A stretch of DNA of 64,000 bases, from assembly GCF_032854445.1 (NCBI RefSeq), contig NW_027018000.1, positions 62,001 through 126,000 of the forward strand, read 5' to 3'. The notes below the pieces were generated by a model. The model was not told the DNA's origin, did not search any database, and saw only the letters and a list, made by a program, of their open reading frames with translations. A program made the position numbers and the translations under genes. Source of the stretch: Liolophura sinensis. Taxonomy: Eukaryota; Mollusca; Polyplacophora; Chitonida; Chitonidae. Below, piece after piece: positions 36,735 to 50,517 of this stretch; within the stretch, counting starts at the first letter, position 1; the number at the start of each line of letters is the position of its first letter.

Positions 36735-38630
36735 TTGTATATAAAACAAAAAGGTACTTGATACAGTCCTGCTGTAAAAAGTACAATTAAACACTGACCC
36801 ATATCAATAAGGTGCCAAAAGATGCGGAATTGGGCCAGGCATCTCCAGCTGTTGAAAAATTGCAGATTTCCTTGGTTTCCATGGAGTAAGAGCCGTTGCT
36901 GGGCACGTGATTTTCACATAAATGCTCATTCAATTGTCGCTACAGCCAAAAGTATTGGTCGGAGAGCAACGCGGTTTGCACCATTCGATTTCTCGTCACA
37001 AAATACGTCGGATTAGCCTCTTACCAGCAGCATTGGAAACAGTTTTTCCACTTTTGGATTTTTGCCTGGGCTTTTTGCTAATTGAAATCGGCTACATTTA
37101 CTATGTACCATCGCGACTGGTCATTACTATATTCAACTTTTGATTATAAGTTACCTGCCCTTCGGTATCCCAGAGGACGTCAAATCTTTGGGCCAAGCCC
37201 ATTTTAACTCACCCAGCAAATGTCTTACTTCTAAGTCGAAGACAAACTCAATGTCTTTATCTACATGTTGAAAAACCACACCATTTGTATAAAAAAAACA
37301 CAAGGTACTTGATACAGTCTGCTGTAAAAAGTACAATTAAACACTGACCCACATCAATAAGGTGCCAAAAGATGCGCAATTGGGCCAGGCATCTCCAGCT
37401 GTTGAAAAATTGCAAATTTCCTTGGTTTCCATGGAGTAAGAGCCGTTGCTGGGCACTTGATTTTCACATAAATGCTCATTCAATTGTAGCTACAGCCAAA
37501 ATTAATGATCGGAGAGCAACGTGGTTTGCACATTCGAATTCTCGTCACAAAATACGTCAAATTAGCCTCTTACAAGCAGCATTGGAACAGTTTTTCCACT
37601 TTTTGAATCTTTGCCTGGGCTTTTTGCTAATTGAAATCGGCTACATTTACAATGTACCATCGCGACTGGTCATTACTATAGTCAACTTTTGATTATAAGT
37701 TATGTGCCCTTCGGTAGCCCAGAAGACGTCAAATCTTTGGGCCAAGCCCATTTAACTCACCCAGTAAATGTCTTACTTCTAAGTCGAAGACAAATTCAAT
37801 GTCTTTATCTACATGTTGAAAAACCACACCATTTGTATATAAAAACAACAAGGTACTTGATACAGTCTGCTGTAAAAAGTACAATTGAACACTGACCCAC
37901 ATCAATAATATTTGATTTTAAGTTATGTGCCCTTCGGTAGCCCAGAAGACGTCAAATCTTTGGGCCAAGCCCATTTAACTCATCCAGCAATTGTTTTACT
38001 TCTAAGTCGAAGACAACTCAATGTCTTTATCTACATGTTGAAAAACCACACCATTTGTATATAAAAACACAAGGTACTTGATACAGTCTGCCGTAAAAAG
38101 TACAATTAAACACTGACCCACATCAATAAGGTGCCAAAAGATGCGCAATTGGGCCAGGCATCTCCAGCTGTTGAAAAATTGCAGATTTCTTTGGTTTCCA
38201 TGGAGTAAGAGCCGTTGCTGGTCACGTGATTTTCACATAAATGCTCATTCAATTGTCGCTACAGCCAAAAGTATTGGTCGGAGAGCAACGCGGTTTGCAC
38301 CACTCGATTTCTCGTCACAAAATTACGTCGGATTAGTCTCTTACAAGCAGCATTGGAAGAGTTTTTCCACTTTTGGATTTTTGCCTGGGCTTTTTGCTAA
38401 TTAAATTCGGCTACATTTACTATGTAATATCGCTACTGGTCATTACTATATTCAACTTTTGATTATAAGTTATGTGCCCTTCGGTAGCCCAGAGGACGTC
38501 AAATCTTTGGGCCAAGCCCATTTAACTCATCCAGCAATTGTCTTACTTTTAAGTCGAAGACAAACTCAATGTCTTTATCTACATGTTGAAAAAACACACC
38601 ATTTGTATATAAAAACAAAAGGTACTTGAT
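36735..38630. other. Indel-rich patch 3
   Basis: Isolated indels relative to sibling monomers: missing A near 36743, extra C near 36769, extra A near 37039, ACCTGCCC for ATGTGCCC near 37154, extra T near 37204, missing C near 37532, extra T near 37605, missing A near 38015, 38063 and 38613, extra T near 38323. It lies at the same place in the 7571-bp segment as patch 2. Confidence 0.65.
37689..37911. repeat. Shortened monomer (223 bp), copy 6
   Basis: Same junction, with the TTTGATTTTAAG allele of copy 4. It also shares GACAAATTCAATG (near 37793) with copy 4 (near 30211). Confidence 0.9.
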
Positions 38631-39860
38631 ACAGTCTGCTGTAAAAAGTACAATTAAACACTGACCCACATCAATAAGGTGCCAAAAGATGCGGAATTGG
38701 GCCAGGCATCTCCAGCTGTTGAAAAATTGCAAATTTCCTTGGTTTCCATGGAGTAAGAGCCGTTGCTGGTCACGTGATTTTCACATAAATGCTCATTCAA
38801 TTGTCGCTACAGCCAAAAGTATTGGTCGGAGAGCAACGCGGTTTGCACCATTCGATTTCTCGTCACAAAATACGTCGGATTAGCCTCTTACCAGCAGCAT
38901 TAGAACAGTTTTTCCACTTTGGGATTTTTGCCTGGGCTTTTTGCTAATTAAATTCGGCTACATATTTTATGTAATATCGCGACTGGTCATTACTATAGTC
39001 AACTTTTGATTATAAGTTATGTGCCCTTCGGTAGCCCAGAAGACGTCAAATCTTTGGGCCAAGCCCATTTAACTCATCCAGCAATTGTCTTACTTCTAAG
39101 TCGAAGACAAACTCAATGTCTTTATCTACATGTTGAAAAACCACACCATTTGTATATAAAAAAAACAAGGTACTTGATACAGTCTGCTGTAAAAAGTACA
39201 ATTAAACACTGATCCATATCAATAAGGTGCCAAAAGATGCGCAATTGGGCCAGGCATCTCCAGCTGTTGAAAAATTGCAAATTTCCTTGGTTTCCATGGA
39301 GTAAGAGCCGTTGTTAGGCACGTGATTTTCACATAAATGCTCATTCAATTGTCGCTACAGCCAAAAGTATTGGTCGGAGAGCAACGCGGTTTGCACCATT
39401 CGATTTCTCGTCACAAAATACGTCGGATTAGCCTCTTACCAGCAGCATTGGAACAGTTTTTCCACTTTTGGATTTTTGCTTGGGCTTTTTGCTAATTAAA
39501 TTCGGCTACATTTACTATGTAATATCGCGACTGGTCATTACTATAGTCAACTTTTGATTATAAGTTATGTGCCCTTCGGTAGCCCAGAAGACGTCAAATC
39601 TTTGGGCCAAGCCCATTTAACTCATCCAGCAATTGTCTTACTTTTAAGTCGAATACAAACTCAATGTCTTTATCTACATGTTGAAAAACCACACCATTTG
39701 TATATAAAAAACAAAAGGTACTTGATACAGTCTGCTGTAAAAAGTACAATTAAACACTGACCCACATCAATAAGGTGCCAAAAGATGCGGAATTGGGCCA
39801 GGCATCTCCAGCTGTTGAAAAATTGCAAATTTCCTTGGTTTCCATGGAGTAAGAGCCGTT

Positions 39861-42842
39861 GTTAAGGCACGTGATTTTCACATAAATGCTCATTGAATTG
39901 TAGCTACAGCGATAAGTGTTGGTCGGAGAGCAACGCGGTTTGCACCATTCGATTTCTCGTCACAAAATACGGCGGATTAGCCTCTTACCAGCAGCATTGG
40001 AACAGTTTTTCCACTTTTGGATTTTTGCCTTGGCTTTTAGCTAATTAAATTCGGCTACATTTACTATGTAATATCGCGACTGGTCATTACTATAGTCAAC
40101 TTTTGATTATAAGTTATGTGCCCTTCGGTAGCCCAGAAGACGTCAAATCTTTGGGCCAAGCCCATTTAACTCATCCAGCAATTGTCTTCCTTCTAAGTCG
40201 AAGACAAACTCAATGTCTTTATCTACATGTTGAAAAACCACACCATTTGTATATAAAAAACACAAGGTACTTGATACAGTCTGCTGTAAAAAGTACAATT
40301 AAACACTGACCCACATCAATAAGGTGACAAAAGATGCGCAATTGGGCCAGGCATCTCCAGCTGTTGAAAAATTGCAAATTTCCTTGGTTTCCATGAAGTA
40401 GGAGCCGTTGTTAAGCACGTGATTTTCACATAAATGCTCATTCAATTGTAGCTACAGCGATAAGTGTTGGTCGGAGAGCAACGCGGTTTGCACCATTCGA
40501 TTTCTCGTCACAAAATACGTCGGATTAGCCTCTTACCAGCAGCATTGGAACAGGTTTTCCACTTTTGGATTTTTGCCTTGGCTTTTAGCTAATTAAATTC
40601 GGCTACATTTACTATGTAATATCGCGACTGGTCATTACTATAGTCAACTTTTGATTATAAGTTATGTGCCCTTCGGTAGCCCAGAAGACGTCAAATCTTT
40701 GGGCCAAGCCCATTTAACTCATCCAGCAATTGTCTTACTTCTAAGTCGAAGACAAACTCAATGTCTTTATCTACATGTTGAAAAACCACACCATTTGTAT
40801 ATAAAAAACACAAGGTACTTGATACAGTCTGCTGTAAAAAGTACAATTAAACACTGACCCACATCAATAAGGTGACAAAAGATGCGCAATTGGGCCAGGC
40901 ATCTCCAGCTGTTGAAAAATTGCAAATTTCCTTGGTTTCCATGAAGTAGGAGCCGTTGCTGGGCACGTGATTTTCACATAAATGCTCATTCAATTGTCGC
41001 TACAGCCAAAAGTATTGGTCGGAGAGCAACGCGGTTTGCACCATTCGATTTCTCGTCACAAAATACGCCAGATTAGCCTCTTACCAGCAGCATTGGAACA
41101 GTTTTTCCACTTTTGGATTTTTGCCTGGGCTTTTTGCTAATTGAAATCGGCTACATTTACTATGTACCATCGCGACTGATCATTACTATATTCAACTTTT
41201 GATTATAAGTTATGTGCCCTTCGGTAGCCCAGAGGACGTCAAATCTTTGGGCCAAGCCCATTTAACTCACCCAGCAAATGTCTTACTTCTAAGTCGAAGA
41301 CAGACTCAATGTCTTTATCTACATGTTGAAAAACCACACCATTTGTATATAAAAAACACAAGGTACTTGATACAGTCTGCTGTAAAAAGTACAATTAAAC
41401 ACTGACCCATATCAATAAGGTGCCAAAAGATGCGCAATTGGGCCAGGCATCTCCAGCTGTTGAAAAATTGCAAATTTCCTTGGTTTCCATGGAGTAAGAG
41501 CCGTTGCTGGTCACGTGATTTTCACATAAATGCTCGATCAATTGTAGCTACAGCCAAAAGTATTGGTCGGAGAGCAACGCGGTTTGCACCATTCGATTTC
41601 TCGTCACAAAATACGTCGGATTAGCCTCTTACCAGCAGCATTGGAACAGTTTTTCCACTTTTGGATTTTTGCCTGGGCTTTTTGCTAATTAAATTCGGCT
41701 ACATTTACTATGTAATATCGCGACTGGTGTTTACTATATTCAACTTTTGATTATAAGTTATGTGCCCTTCGGTAGCCCAGAAGACGTCAAATCTTTGGGC
41801 CAAGCCCATTTAACTCATCCAGCAATTGTCTTACTTCTAAGTCGAAGACAAACTCAATGTCTTTATCTAGATGTTGAAAAACCACACCATTTGTATTTGA
41901 AAAACACAAGGTACTTGATACAGTCTGCTGTAAAAAGTACAATTAAACACTGACCCACATCAATAAGGTGCCAAAAGATGCGGAATTGGGCCAGGCATCT
42001 CCAGCTGTTGAAAAATTGCAAATTTCCTTGGTTTCCATGGAGTAAGAGCCGTTGTTAGGCACGTGATTTTCACATAAATGCTCATTCAATTGTCGCTACA
42101 GCCAAAAGTATTGGTCGGAGAGCAACGCGGTTTGCACCATTCGATTTCTCGTCACAAAATACGTCGGATTAGCCTCTTACCAGCAGCATTGGAACAGTTT
42201 TTCCACTTTGGGATTTTTGCCTGGGCTTTTTGCTAATTAAATTCGGCTACATATTTTATGTAATATCGCGACTGGTCATTACTATAGTCAACTTTTGATT
42301 ATAAGTTATGTGCCCTTCGGTAGCCCAGAAGACGTCAAATCTTTGGGCCAAGCCCATTTAACTCATCCAGCAATTGTCTTACTTCTAAGTCGAAGACAAA
42401 CTCAATGTCTTTATCTACATGTTGAAAAACCACACCATTTGTATTTGAAAAACACAAGGTACTTGATACAGTCTTCTGTAAAAAGTACAATTAAACACTG
42501 ACCCACATCAATAAGGTGCCAAGAGATGCGGAATTGGGCCAGGCATCTCCAGCTGTTGAAAAATTGCAAATTTCCTTGGTTTCCATGGAGTAAGAGCCGT
42601 TGTTAGGCACGTGATTTTCACATAAATGCTCATTCAATTGTCGCTACAGCCAAAAGTATTGGTCGGAGAGCAACGCGGTTTGCACCATTCGATTTCTCGT
42701 CACAAAATACGCCAGATTAGCCTCTTACCAGCAGCATTGGAACAGTTTTTCCACTTTTGGATTTTTGCCTGGTCTTTTTGCTAATTGAAATGGTCTACAT
42801 TTACTATGTACCATCGGGACTAGTCATTATTATATTCAACTT
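39861..42842. repeat. Run of similar monomers between families B and C
   Basis: Monomer starts are 40103, 40651, 41199, 41747 and 42295. Neighbours resemble each other more than distant monomers: the 40103 and 40651 monomers share GGTGACAAAAG, CCATGAAGTAGGAGCC and TTGCCTTGGCTTTTAGC in overlapping stretches, suggesting single-monomer duplications. Monomer 41199 combines the CACCCAGCAAATG allele with AAAAAACACAAGG, a recombinant of the two monomer classes. 41747 and 42295 share TGTATTTGAAAAACAC. Confidence 0.8.
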
Positions 42843-45800
42843 TTGATTATAAGTTATGTGCCCTTCGGTAGCCCAGAGGACGTCAAATCTTTGGGCCAAG
42901 CCCATTTAACTCACCCAGCAAATGTCTTACTTCTAAGTCGAAGACAATCTCAATGTCTTTATCTACATGTTGAAAAACCGCACCATTTGTATATAAAAAC
43001 AACAAGGTACTTGATACAGTCTGCTGTAAAAAGTACAACTGAACACTGACCCACATCAATAAGGTGCCAAAAAATGCGCAATTGGGCCAGGCATCTCCAG
43101 CTGTTGAAAAATTGCAAATTTCCTTGGTTTCCATGGAGTAAGAGGCGTTGCTGGTCACGTCATTTTCCCATAAATGCTCATTCAATTGTCGCTACAGCCA
43201 AAAGTATTGGTCGGAGAGCAACGCGGTTTGCATCATTCGATTTCTCGTCACAAAATACGTCCGATTAGCCTCTTACCAGCAGCATTGGAACAGTTTTTCC
43301 ACTTTTGGATTTTTGCCTGGGCTTTTTGCTAATTCAATTCGGCTACATATTTTATGTAATATCGCGACTGGTCATTACTATAGTCAACTTTTGATTATAA
43401 GTTATGTGCCCTTCGGTAGCCCCGAAGACGTCAAATCTTTGGGCCAAGCCCATTTAACTCATCCAGCAATTGTTTTACTTCTAAGTGGAATACAAACTCA
43501 ATGTCTTTATCTACATGTTGAAAAACCACACCATTTGTATATAAAAAACACAAGGTACTTGATACAGTCTGCTGTAAAAAGTACAATTAAACACTGACCC
43601 ACATCAATAAGGTGCCAAAAGATGCGCAATTGGGCCAGGCATCTCCAGCTGTTGAAAAATTGCAAATTTCCTTGGTTTCCATGGAGTAAGAGCCGTTGCT
43701 GGGCACTTGATTTTCACATAAATGCACGATCAATTGTCGCTACAGCCAAAAGTAATGGTCGGAGAGCAACGCGGTTTGCACCATTCGATTTCTCGTCACA
43801 AAATACGTCGGATTAGCCTCTTACCAGCAGCATTGGAACAGTTTTTCCACTTTGGGATTTTTGCCTGGGCTTTTAGCTAGTTCAATTCGGCTACATTTAC
43901 TATGTAATATTGTGACTGGTCATTACTATAGTCAACTTTTGATTATAAGTTATGTGCCCTTCGGTAGCCCAGAAGACGTCAAATCTTTGGGCCAAGCACA
44001 TTTAATTCATCCAGCAATTGTCTTACTTCTAAGTCGAAGACAAACTCAATGTCTTTATCTAGATGTTGAAAAACCACACCATTTGTATATGAAAAACACA
44101 AGGTACTTGATACAGACTGCTGTAAAAAGTACAATTAAACACTGACCCACATCAATAAGGTGCCAAAAGATGCGCAATTGGGCCAGGCATCTCCAGCTGT
44201 TGAAAAATTGCAAATTTCCTTGGTTTCCATGGAGTAAGAGCCGTTGTTAGGCACGTGATTTTCACATAAATGCTCATTCAATTGTCGCTACAGCCAAAAG
44301 TATTGGTCGGAGAGCAACGCGGTTTGCACCATTCGATTTCTCGTCACAAAATACGTCGGATTAGCCTCTTACCAGCAGTATTAGAACAGTTTTTCCACTT
44401 TGGGATTTTTGCCTGGGCTTTTTGCTAATTCAATTCGGCTACATATTTTATGTAATATCGCGACTGGTCATTACTATAGTCAACTTTTGATTATAAGTTA
44501 TGTGCCCTTCAGTAGCCCAGAAGACGTCAAATCTTTGGGCCAAGCCCATTTAACTCATCCAGCAATTGTCTTACTTCTAAGTCGAAGACAAACTCAATGT
44601 CTTTATCTACATGTTGAAAAACCACACCATTTGTATATAAAAAAACACAAGGTACTTGATACAGTCTGCTGTAAAAAGTACAATTAAACACTGACCCACA
44701 TCAATAAGGTGCCAAAAGATGCGCAATTGGGCCAGGCATCTCCAGCTGTTGAAAAATTGCAAATTTCCTTGGTTTCCATGGAGTAAGAGCCGTTGCTGGG
44801 CACGTGATTTTCACATAAATGCTCATTCAATTGTCGCTACAGCCAAAAGTATTGGTTGGAGAGCAACGCGGTTTGCACCATTCGATTTCTCGTCACAAAA
44901 TACGCCGGATTAGCCTCTTACCAGCAGCATTGGAACAGTTTTTCCACTTTTGGATTTTTGCCTGGGCTTTTTGCTAATTCAATTCGGCTACATATTTTAT
45001 GTAATATCGCGACTGGTCATTACTATAGTCAACTTTTGATTATAAGTTATGTGCCCTTCGGTAGCCCAGAAGACGTCAAATCTTTGGGCCAAGCCCATTT
45101 AACTCATCCAGCAATTGTTTTACTTCTAAGTCGAAGACAAACTCAATGTCTTTATCTACATGTTGAAAAACCACACCATTTGTATATAAAAAACACAAGG
45201 TACTTGATACAGTCTGCTGTAAAAAGTACAATTAAACACTGACCCACATCAATAAGGTGGCAAAAGATGCGCAATTGGGCCAGGCATCTCCAGCTGTTGA
45301 AAAATTGCAAATTTCCTTGGTTTCCATGGAGTAAGAGCCGTTGCTGGGCACTTGATTTTCACATAAATGCTCGATCAATTGTCGCTACAGCCAAAAGTAA
45401 TGGTCGGAGAGCAACGCGGTTTGCACCATTCGATTTCTCGTCACAAAATACGGCGGATTAGCCTCTTACCAGCAGCATTAGAACAGTTTTTCCACTTTGG
45501 GATTTTTGCCTGGGCTTTTTGCTAATTAAATTCGGCTACATATTTTATGTAATATCGCGACTGGTCATTACTATATTCAACTTTTGATTATAAGTTATGT
45601 GCCCTTCGGTAGCCCAGAAGACGTCAAATCTTTGGGCCAAGCCCATTTAACTCATCCAGCAATTGTCTTACTTCTAAGTCGAAGACAAACTCAATGTCTT
45701 TATCTACATGTTGAAAAACCACACCATTTGTATATAAAAAACACAAGGTACTTGATACAGTCTGCTGTAAAAAGTACAATTAAACACTGACCCACATCAA

Positions 45801-48800
45801 TAAGGTGACAAAAGATGCGCAATTGGGCCAGGCATCTCCAGCTGTTGAAAAATTGCAAATTTCCTTGGTTTCCATGGAGTAAGAGCCGTTGCTGGGCACG
45901 TGATTTTCACATAAATGCTCGATCAATTGTCGCTACAGCCAAAAGTATTGGTCGGAGAGCAACGCGGTTTGCACCATTCGATTTCTCGTCACAAAATACG
46001 TCGGATTAGCCTCTTACCAGCAGCATTGGAACAGTTTTTCCACTTTTGGATTTTTGCCTGGTCTTTTTGCTAATTGAAATGGTCTACTTTTACTATGTAC
46101 CATCGCGACTAGTCATTACTATATTCAACTTTTGATTATAAGTTATGTGCCCTTCGGTAGCTCAGAGGACGTCAAATCTTTGGGCCAAGCCCATTTAACT
46201 CACCCAGCAAATGTCTTACTTCTAAGTCGAAGACAATCTCAATGTCTTTATCTACATGTTGAAAAACCACACCATTTGTATTTGAAAAACAACAAGGTAC
46301 TTGATACAGTCTGCTGTAAAAAGTACAACTGAACACTGACCCACATCAATAAGGTGCCAAAAGATGCGCAATTGGGCCAGGCATCTCCAGCTGTTGAAAA
46401 ATTGCAAATTTCCTTGGTTTCCATGGAGTAAGAGGCGTTGCTGGTCACGTCATTTTCCCATAAATGCTCATTCAATTGTCGCTACAGCCAAAAGTATTGG
46501 TCGGAGAGCAACGCGGTTTGCACCATTCGATTTCTCGTCACAAAATACGTCGGATTAGCTTCTTACCAGCAGCATTAGAACAGTTTTTCCACTTTTGGAT
46601 TTTTGCCTTGGCTTTTTGCTAATTAAATTCGGCTACATATTTTATGTAATATCGCGACTGGTCATTACTATAGTTAACTTTTGATTATAAGTTATGTGCC
46701 CTTCGGTAGCCCAGAAGACGTCAAATCTTTGGGCCAAGCCCATTTAACTCATCCAGCAATTGTCTTACTTCTTAGTCGAAGACAAACTCAATGTCTTTAT
46801 CTACATGTTGAAAAACCACACCATTTGTATATAAAAACACAAGGTACTTGATACAGTCTGCTGTAAAAAGTACAATTAAACACTGACCCACATCAATAAG
46901 GTGCCAAAAGATGCGGAATTGGGCCAGGCATCTCCAGCTGTTGAAAAATTGCAAATTTCCTTGGTTTCCATGGAGTAAGAGCCGTTGTTAGGCACGTGAT
47001 TTTCACATAAATGCTCATTCAATTGTCGCTACAGCCAAAAGTATTGGTCGGAGAGCAACGCGGTTTGCACCATTCGATTTCTCGTCACAAAATACGCCAG
47101 ATTAGCCTCTTACCAGCAGCATTGGAACAGTTTTTCAACTTTTGGATTTTTGCCTGGGCGTTTTGCTAATTCAATTCGGCTACATATTTTATGTAATATC
47201 GCGACTGGTCATTACTATAGTCAACTTTTGATTATAAGTTATGTGCCCTTCGGTAGCCCAGAAGACGTCAAATCTTTGGGCCAAGCCCATTTAACTCATC
47301 CAGCAATTGTTTTACTTCTAAGTCGAAGACAAACTCAATGTCTTTATCTACATGTTGAAAAACCACACCATTTGTATATAAAAAACACAAGGTACTTGAT
47401 ACAGTCTGCTGTAAAAAGTACAATTAAACACTGACCCACATCAATAAGGTGACAAAAGATGCGCAATTGGGCCAGGCATCTCCAGCTGTTGAAAAATTGC
47501 AAATTTCCTTGGTTTCCATGGAGTAAGAGCCGTTGCTGGGCACGTGATTTTCACATAAATGCTCATTCAATTGTCGCTACAGCCAAAAGTATTGGTCGGA
47601 GAGCAACGCGGTTTGCACCATTCGATTTCTTGTCACAAAATACGCCAGATTAGCCTCTTACCAGCAGCATTGGAACAGTTTTTCTACTTTTGGATTTTTG
47701 CCTGGTCTTTTTGCTAATTGAAATGGTCTACTTTTACTATGTACCATCGCGACTAGTCATTACTATATTCAACATTTGATTATAAGTTATGTGCCCTTCG
47801 GTATCTCAGAGGACGTGAAATCTTTGGGCCAAGCCCATTTAACTCACCCAGCAAATGTCTTACTTCTAAGTCGAAGACAATCTCAATGTCTTTATCTACA
47901 TGTTGAAAAACCACACCATTTGTATATAAAAACAACAAGGTACTTGATACAGTCTGCTGTAAAAAGTACAACTGAACACTGACCCACATCAATAAGGTGC
48001 CAAAAGATGCGCAATTGGGCCAGGCATCTCCAGCTGTTGAAAAATTGCAAATTTCCTTGGTTTCCATGGAGTAAGAGGCGTTGCTGGTCACGTCATTTTC
48101 CCATAAATGCTCATTCAAATGTCGCTACAGCCAAAAGTATTGGTCGGAGAGCAACGCGGTTTGCACCATTCGATTTCTCGTCACAAAATACGTCGGATTA
48201 GCTTTTTACCAGCAGCATTAGAACAGTTTTTCCACTTTGGGATTTTTGCCTGGGCTTTTTGCTAATTAAATTCGGCTACATATTTTATGTAATATCGCGA
48301 CTGGTCATTACTATAGTCAACTTTTGATTATAAGTTATGTGCCCTTCGGTAGCCCAGAAGACGTCAAATCTTTGGGCCAAGCCCATTTAACTCATCCAGC
48401 AATTGTCTTACTTCTTAGTCGAAGACAAACTCAATGTCTTTATCTACATGTTGAAAAACCACACCATTTGTATATAAAAAACACAAGGTACTTGATACAG
48501 TCTGCTGTAAAAAGTACAATTAAACACTGACCCACATCAATAAGGTGCCAAAAGATGCGCAATTGGGCCAGGCATCTCCAGCTGTTGAAAAATTGCAAAT
48601 TTCCTTGGTTTCCATGGAGTAAGAGCCGTTGCTGGGCACGTGATTTTCACATAAATGCTCATTCAATTGTCTCTACAGCCAAAAGTATTGGTCGGAGAGC
48701 AACGCGGTTTGCACCATTCGATTTCTCGTCACAAAATACGGCGGATTAGCCTCTTACCAGCAGCATTGGAACAGTTTTTCCACTTTTGGATTTTTGCCTG

Positions 48801-50517
48801 GGCTTTTTGCTAATTCAATTCGGCTACATATTTTATGTAATATCGCGACTGGTCATTACTATAGTCAACTTTTGATTATAAGTTATGTGCCCTTCGGTAG
48901 CCCCGAAGACGTCAAATCTTTGGGCCAAGCCCATTTAACTCATCCAGCAATTGTCTTACTTCTAAGTCGAAGACAAACTCAATGTCTTTATCTACATGTT
49001 GAAAAACCACACCATTTGTATATAAAAACAACAAGGTACTTGATACAGTCTGCTGTAAAAAGTACAATTGAACACTGACCCACATCAATAAGGTGCCAAA
49101 AGATGCGGAATTGGGCCAGGCATCTCCAGCTGTTGAAAAATTGCAAATTTCCTTAGTTTCCATGGAGTAACAGCCGTTGCTGGTCACGTGATTTTCACAT
49201 AAATGCGCATTCAATTGTAACTACAGCCAAAAGTATTGGTCGGAGAGCAACGCGGTTTGCACCATTCGATTTCTCGTCACAAAATACGTCGGATTAGCCT
49301 CTTACCAGCAGCATTGGAACAGTTTTTCCACTTTGGGATTTTTGCCTGGGCTTTTTGCTAATTAAATTCGGCTACATTTACTATGTAATATCACGACTGG
49401 TCATTACTATATTCAACTTTTGATTATAAGTTATGTGCCCTTCGGTAGCCCAGAAGACGTCAAATCTTTGGGCCAAGCCCATTTAACTCATCCAGCAATT
49501 GTCTTACTTCTAAGTCGAAGACAAACTCAATGTCTTTATCTACATGTTGAAAAACCACACCATTTGTATATAAAAAACACAAGGTACTTGATACAGTCTG
49601 CTGTAAAAAGTACAATTGAACACTGACCCACATCAATAAGGTGCCAAAAGATGCGCAATTGGGCCAGGCATCTCCAGCTGTTGAAAAATTGCAAATTTCC
49701 TTGGTTTCCATGGAGTAAGAGCCGTTGCTGGTCACGTGATTTTCACATAAATGCTCATTCAATTGTCGCTACAGCCATAAGTGTTGGCCGGAGAGCAACG
49801 CGGTTTGCACCATTCGATTTCTCGTCACAAAATACGGCGGATTAGCCTCTTACCAGCAGCATTGGAACAGTTTTTCCACTTTTGGATTTTTGCCTGGGCT
49901 TTTTGCTCATTCAATTAGGCTACATTTACTATGTAATATCGCGACTGGTCATTACTATAGTCAACTTTTGATTATAAGTTATGTGCCCTTCGGTAGCCCA
50001 GAAGACGTCAAATCTTTGGGCCAAGCCCATTTAACTCATCCAGCAATTGTCTTACTTCTAAGTCGAAGACAAACTCAATGTCTTTATCTACATGTTGAAA
50101 AACCACACCATTTGTATATAAAAAACAAAAGGTACTTGATACAGTCTGCTGTAAAAAGTACAATTGAACACTGACCCACATCAATAAGGTGCCAAAAGAT
50201 GCGCAATTGGGCCAGGCATCTCCAGCTGTTGAAAAATTGCAAATTTCCTTGGTTTCCATGGAGTAAGAGCCGTTGTTAGGCACGTGATTTTCACATAAAT
50301 GCTCATTCAATTGTCGCTACAGCCATAAGTGTTGGCCGGAGAGCAACGCGGTTTGCACCATTCGATTTCTCGTCACAAAATACGGCGGATTAGCCTCTTA
50401 CCAGCAGCATTGGAACAGTTTTTCCACTTTTGGATTTTTGCCTGGCGGCTTTTTGCTAATTCAATTCGGCTACATTTACTATGTAATATCGCGACTGGTG
50501 TTTACTATATTCAACTT
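42843..50517. repeat. Region C, proximal part with S-type monomers
   Basis: Monomer starts are 42843 (S), 43391, 43939, 44487, 45036, 45584, 46132 (S), 46681, 47228, 47776 (S), 48324, 48872, 49420 and 49968. S-type monomers carry GACAATCTCAATG and ACAACTGAACAC and are preceded by an ACTAGTCATTA allele. Here each is followed by GAGGCGTTGCTGG and GTCATTTTCCCATAAATG. 42843-44.0 kb resembles 57657-58.7 kb (offset about 14.81 kb). 48872 mixes the two monomer classes (CATCC with AAAACAACAAGG). Confidence 0.82.

Larger units (their letters stand above)
33833..39860. repeat. Family-B 7571-bp-offset segment, copy 2
   Basis: Monomer starts are 34175, 34723 (short), 34947, 35495, 36043, 36591, 37140, 37689 (short), 37912, 38459, 39006 and 39554. 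It is near-identical to 26271-32289. The match ends near 39860, where CCGTTGTTAAGGCACG replaces CCGTTGCTGGTCACG. Small indels at 36.74-38.63 kb fall in the same part of the segment as the patch in copy 1. Confidence 0.87.

Noticed and set aside
43148-43597. 149-codon plus-strand frame, also at 57956-58405 and 60142-60591
   Set aside because: It is open only where the monomer end reads CAATTC. The more common AAATTC and GAAATC alleles put a stop in the same frame. Open copies are scattered, the frame spans no recognisable domain, and it ends at the TGA in CACTGACCC of every monomer.
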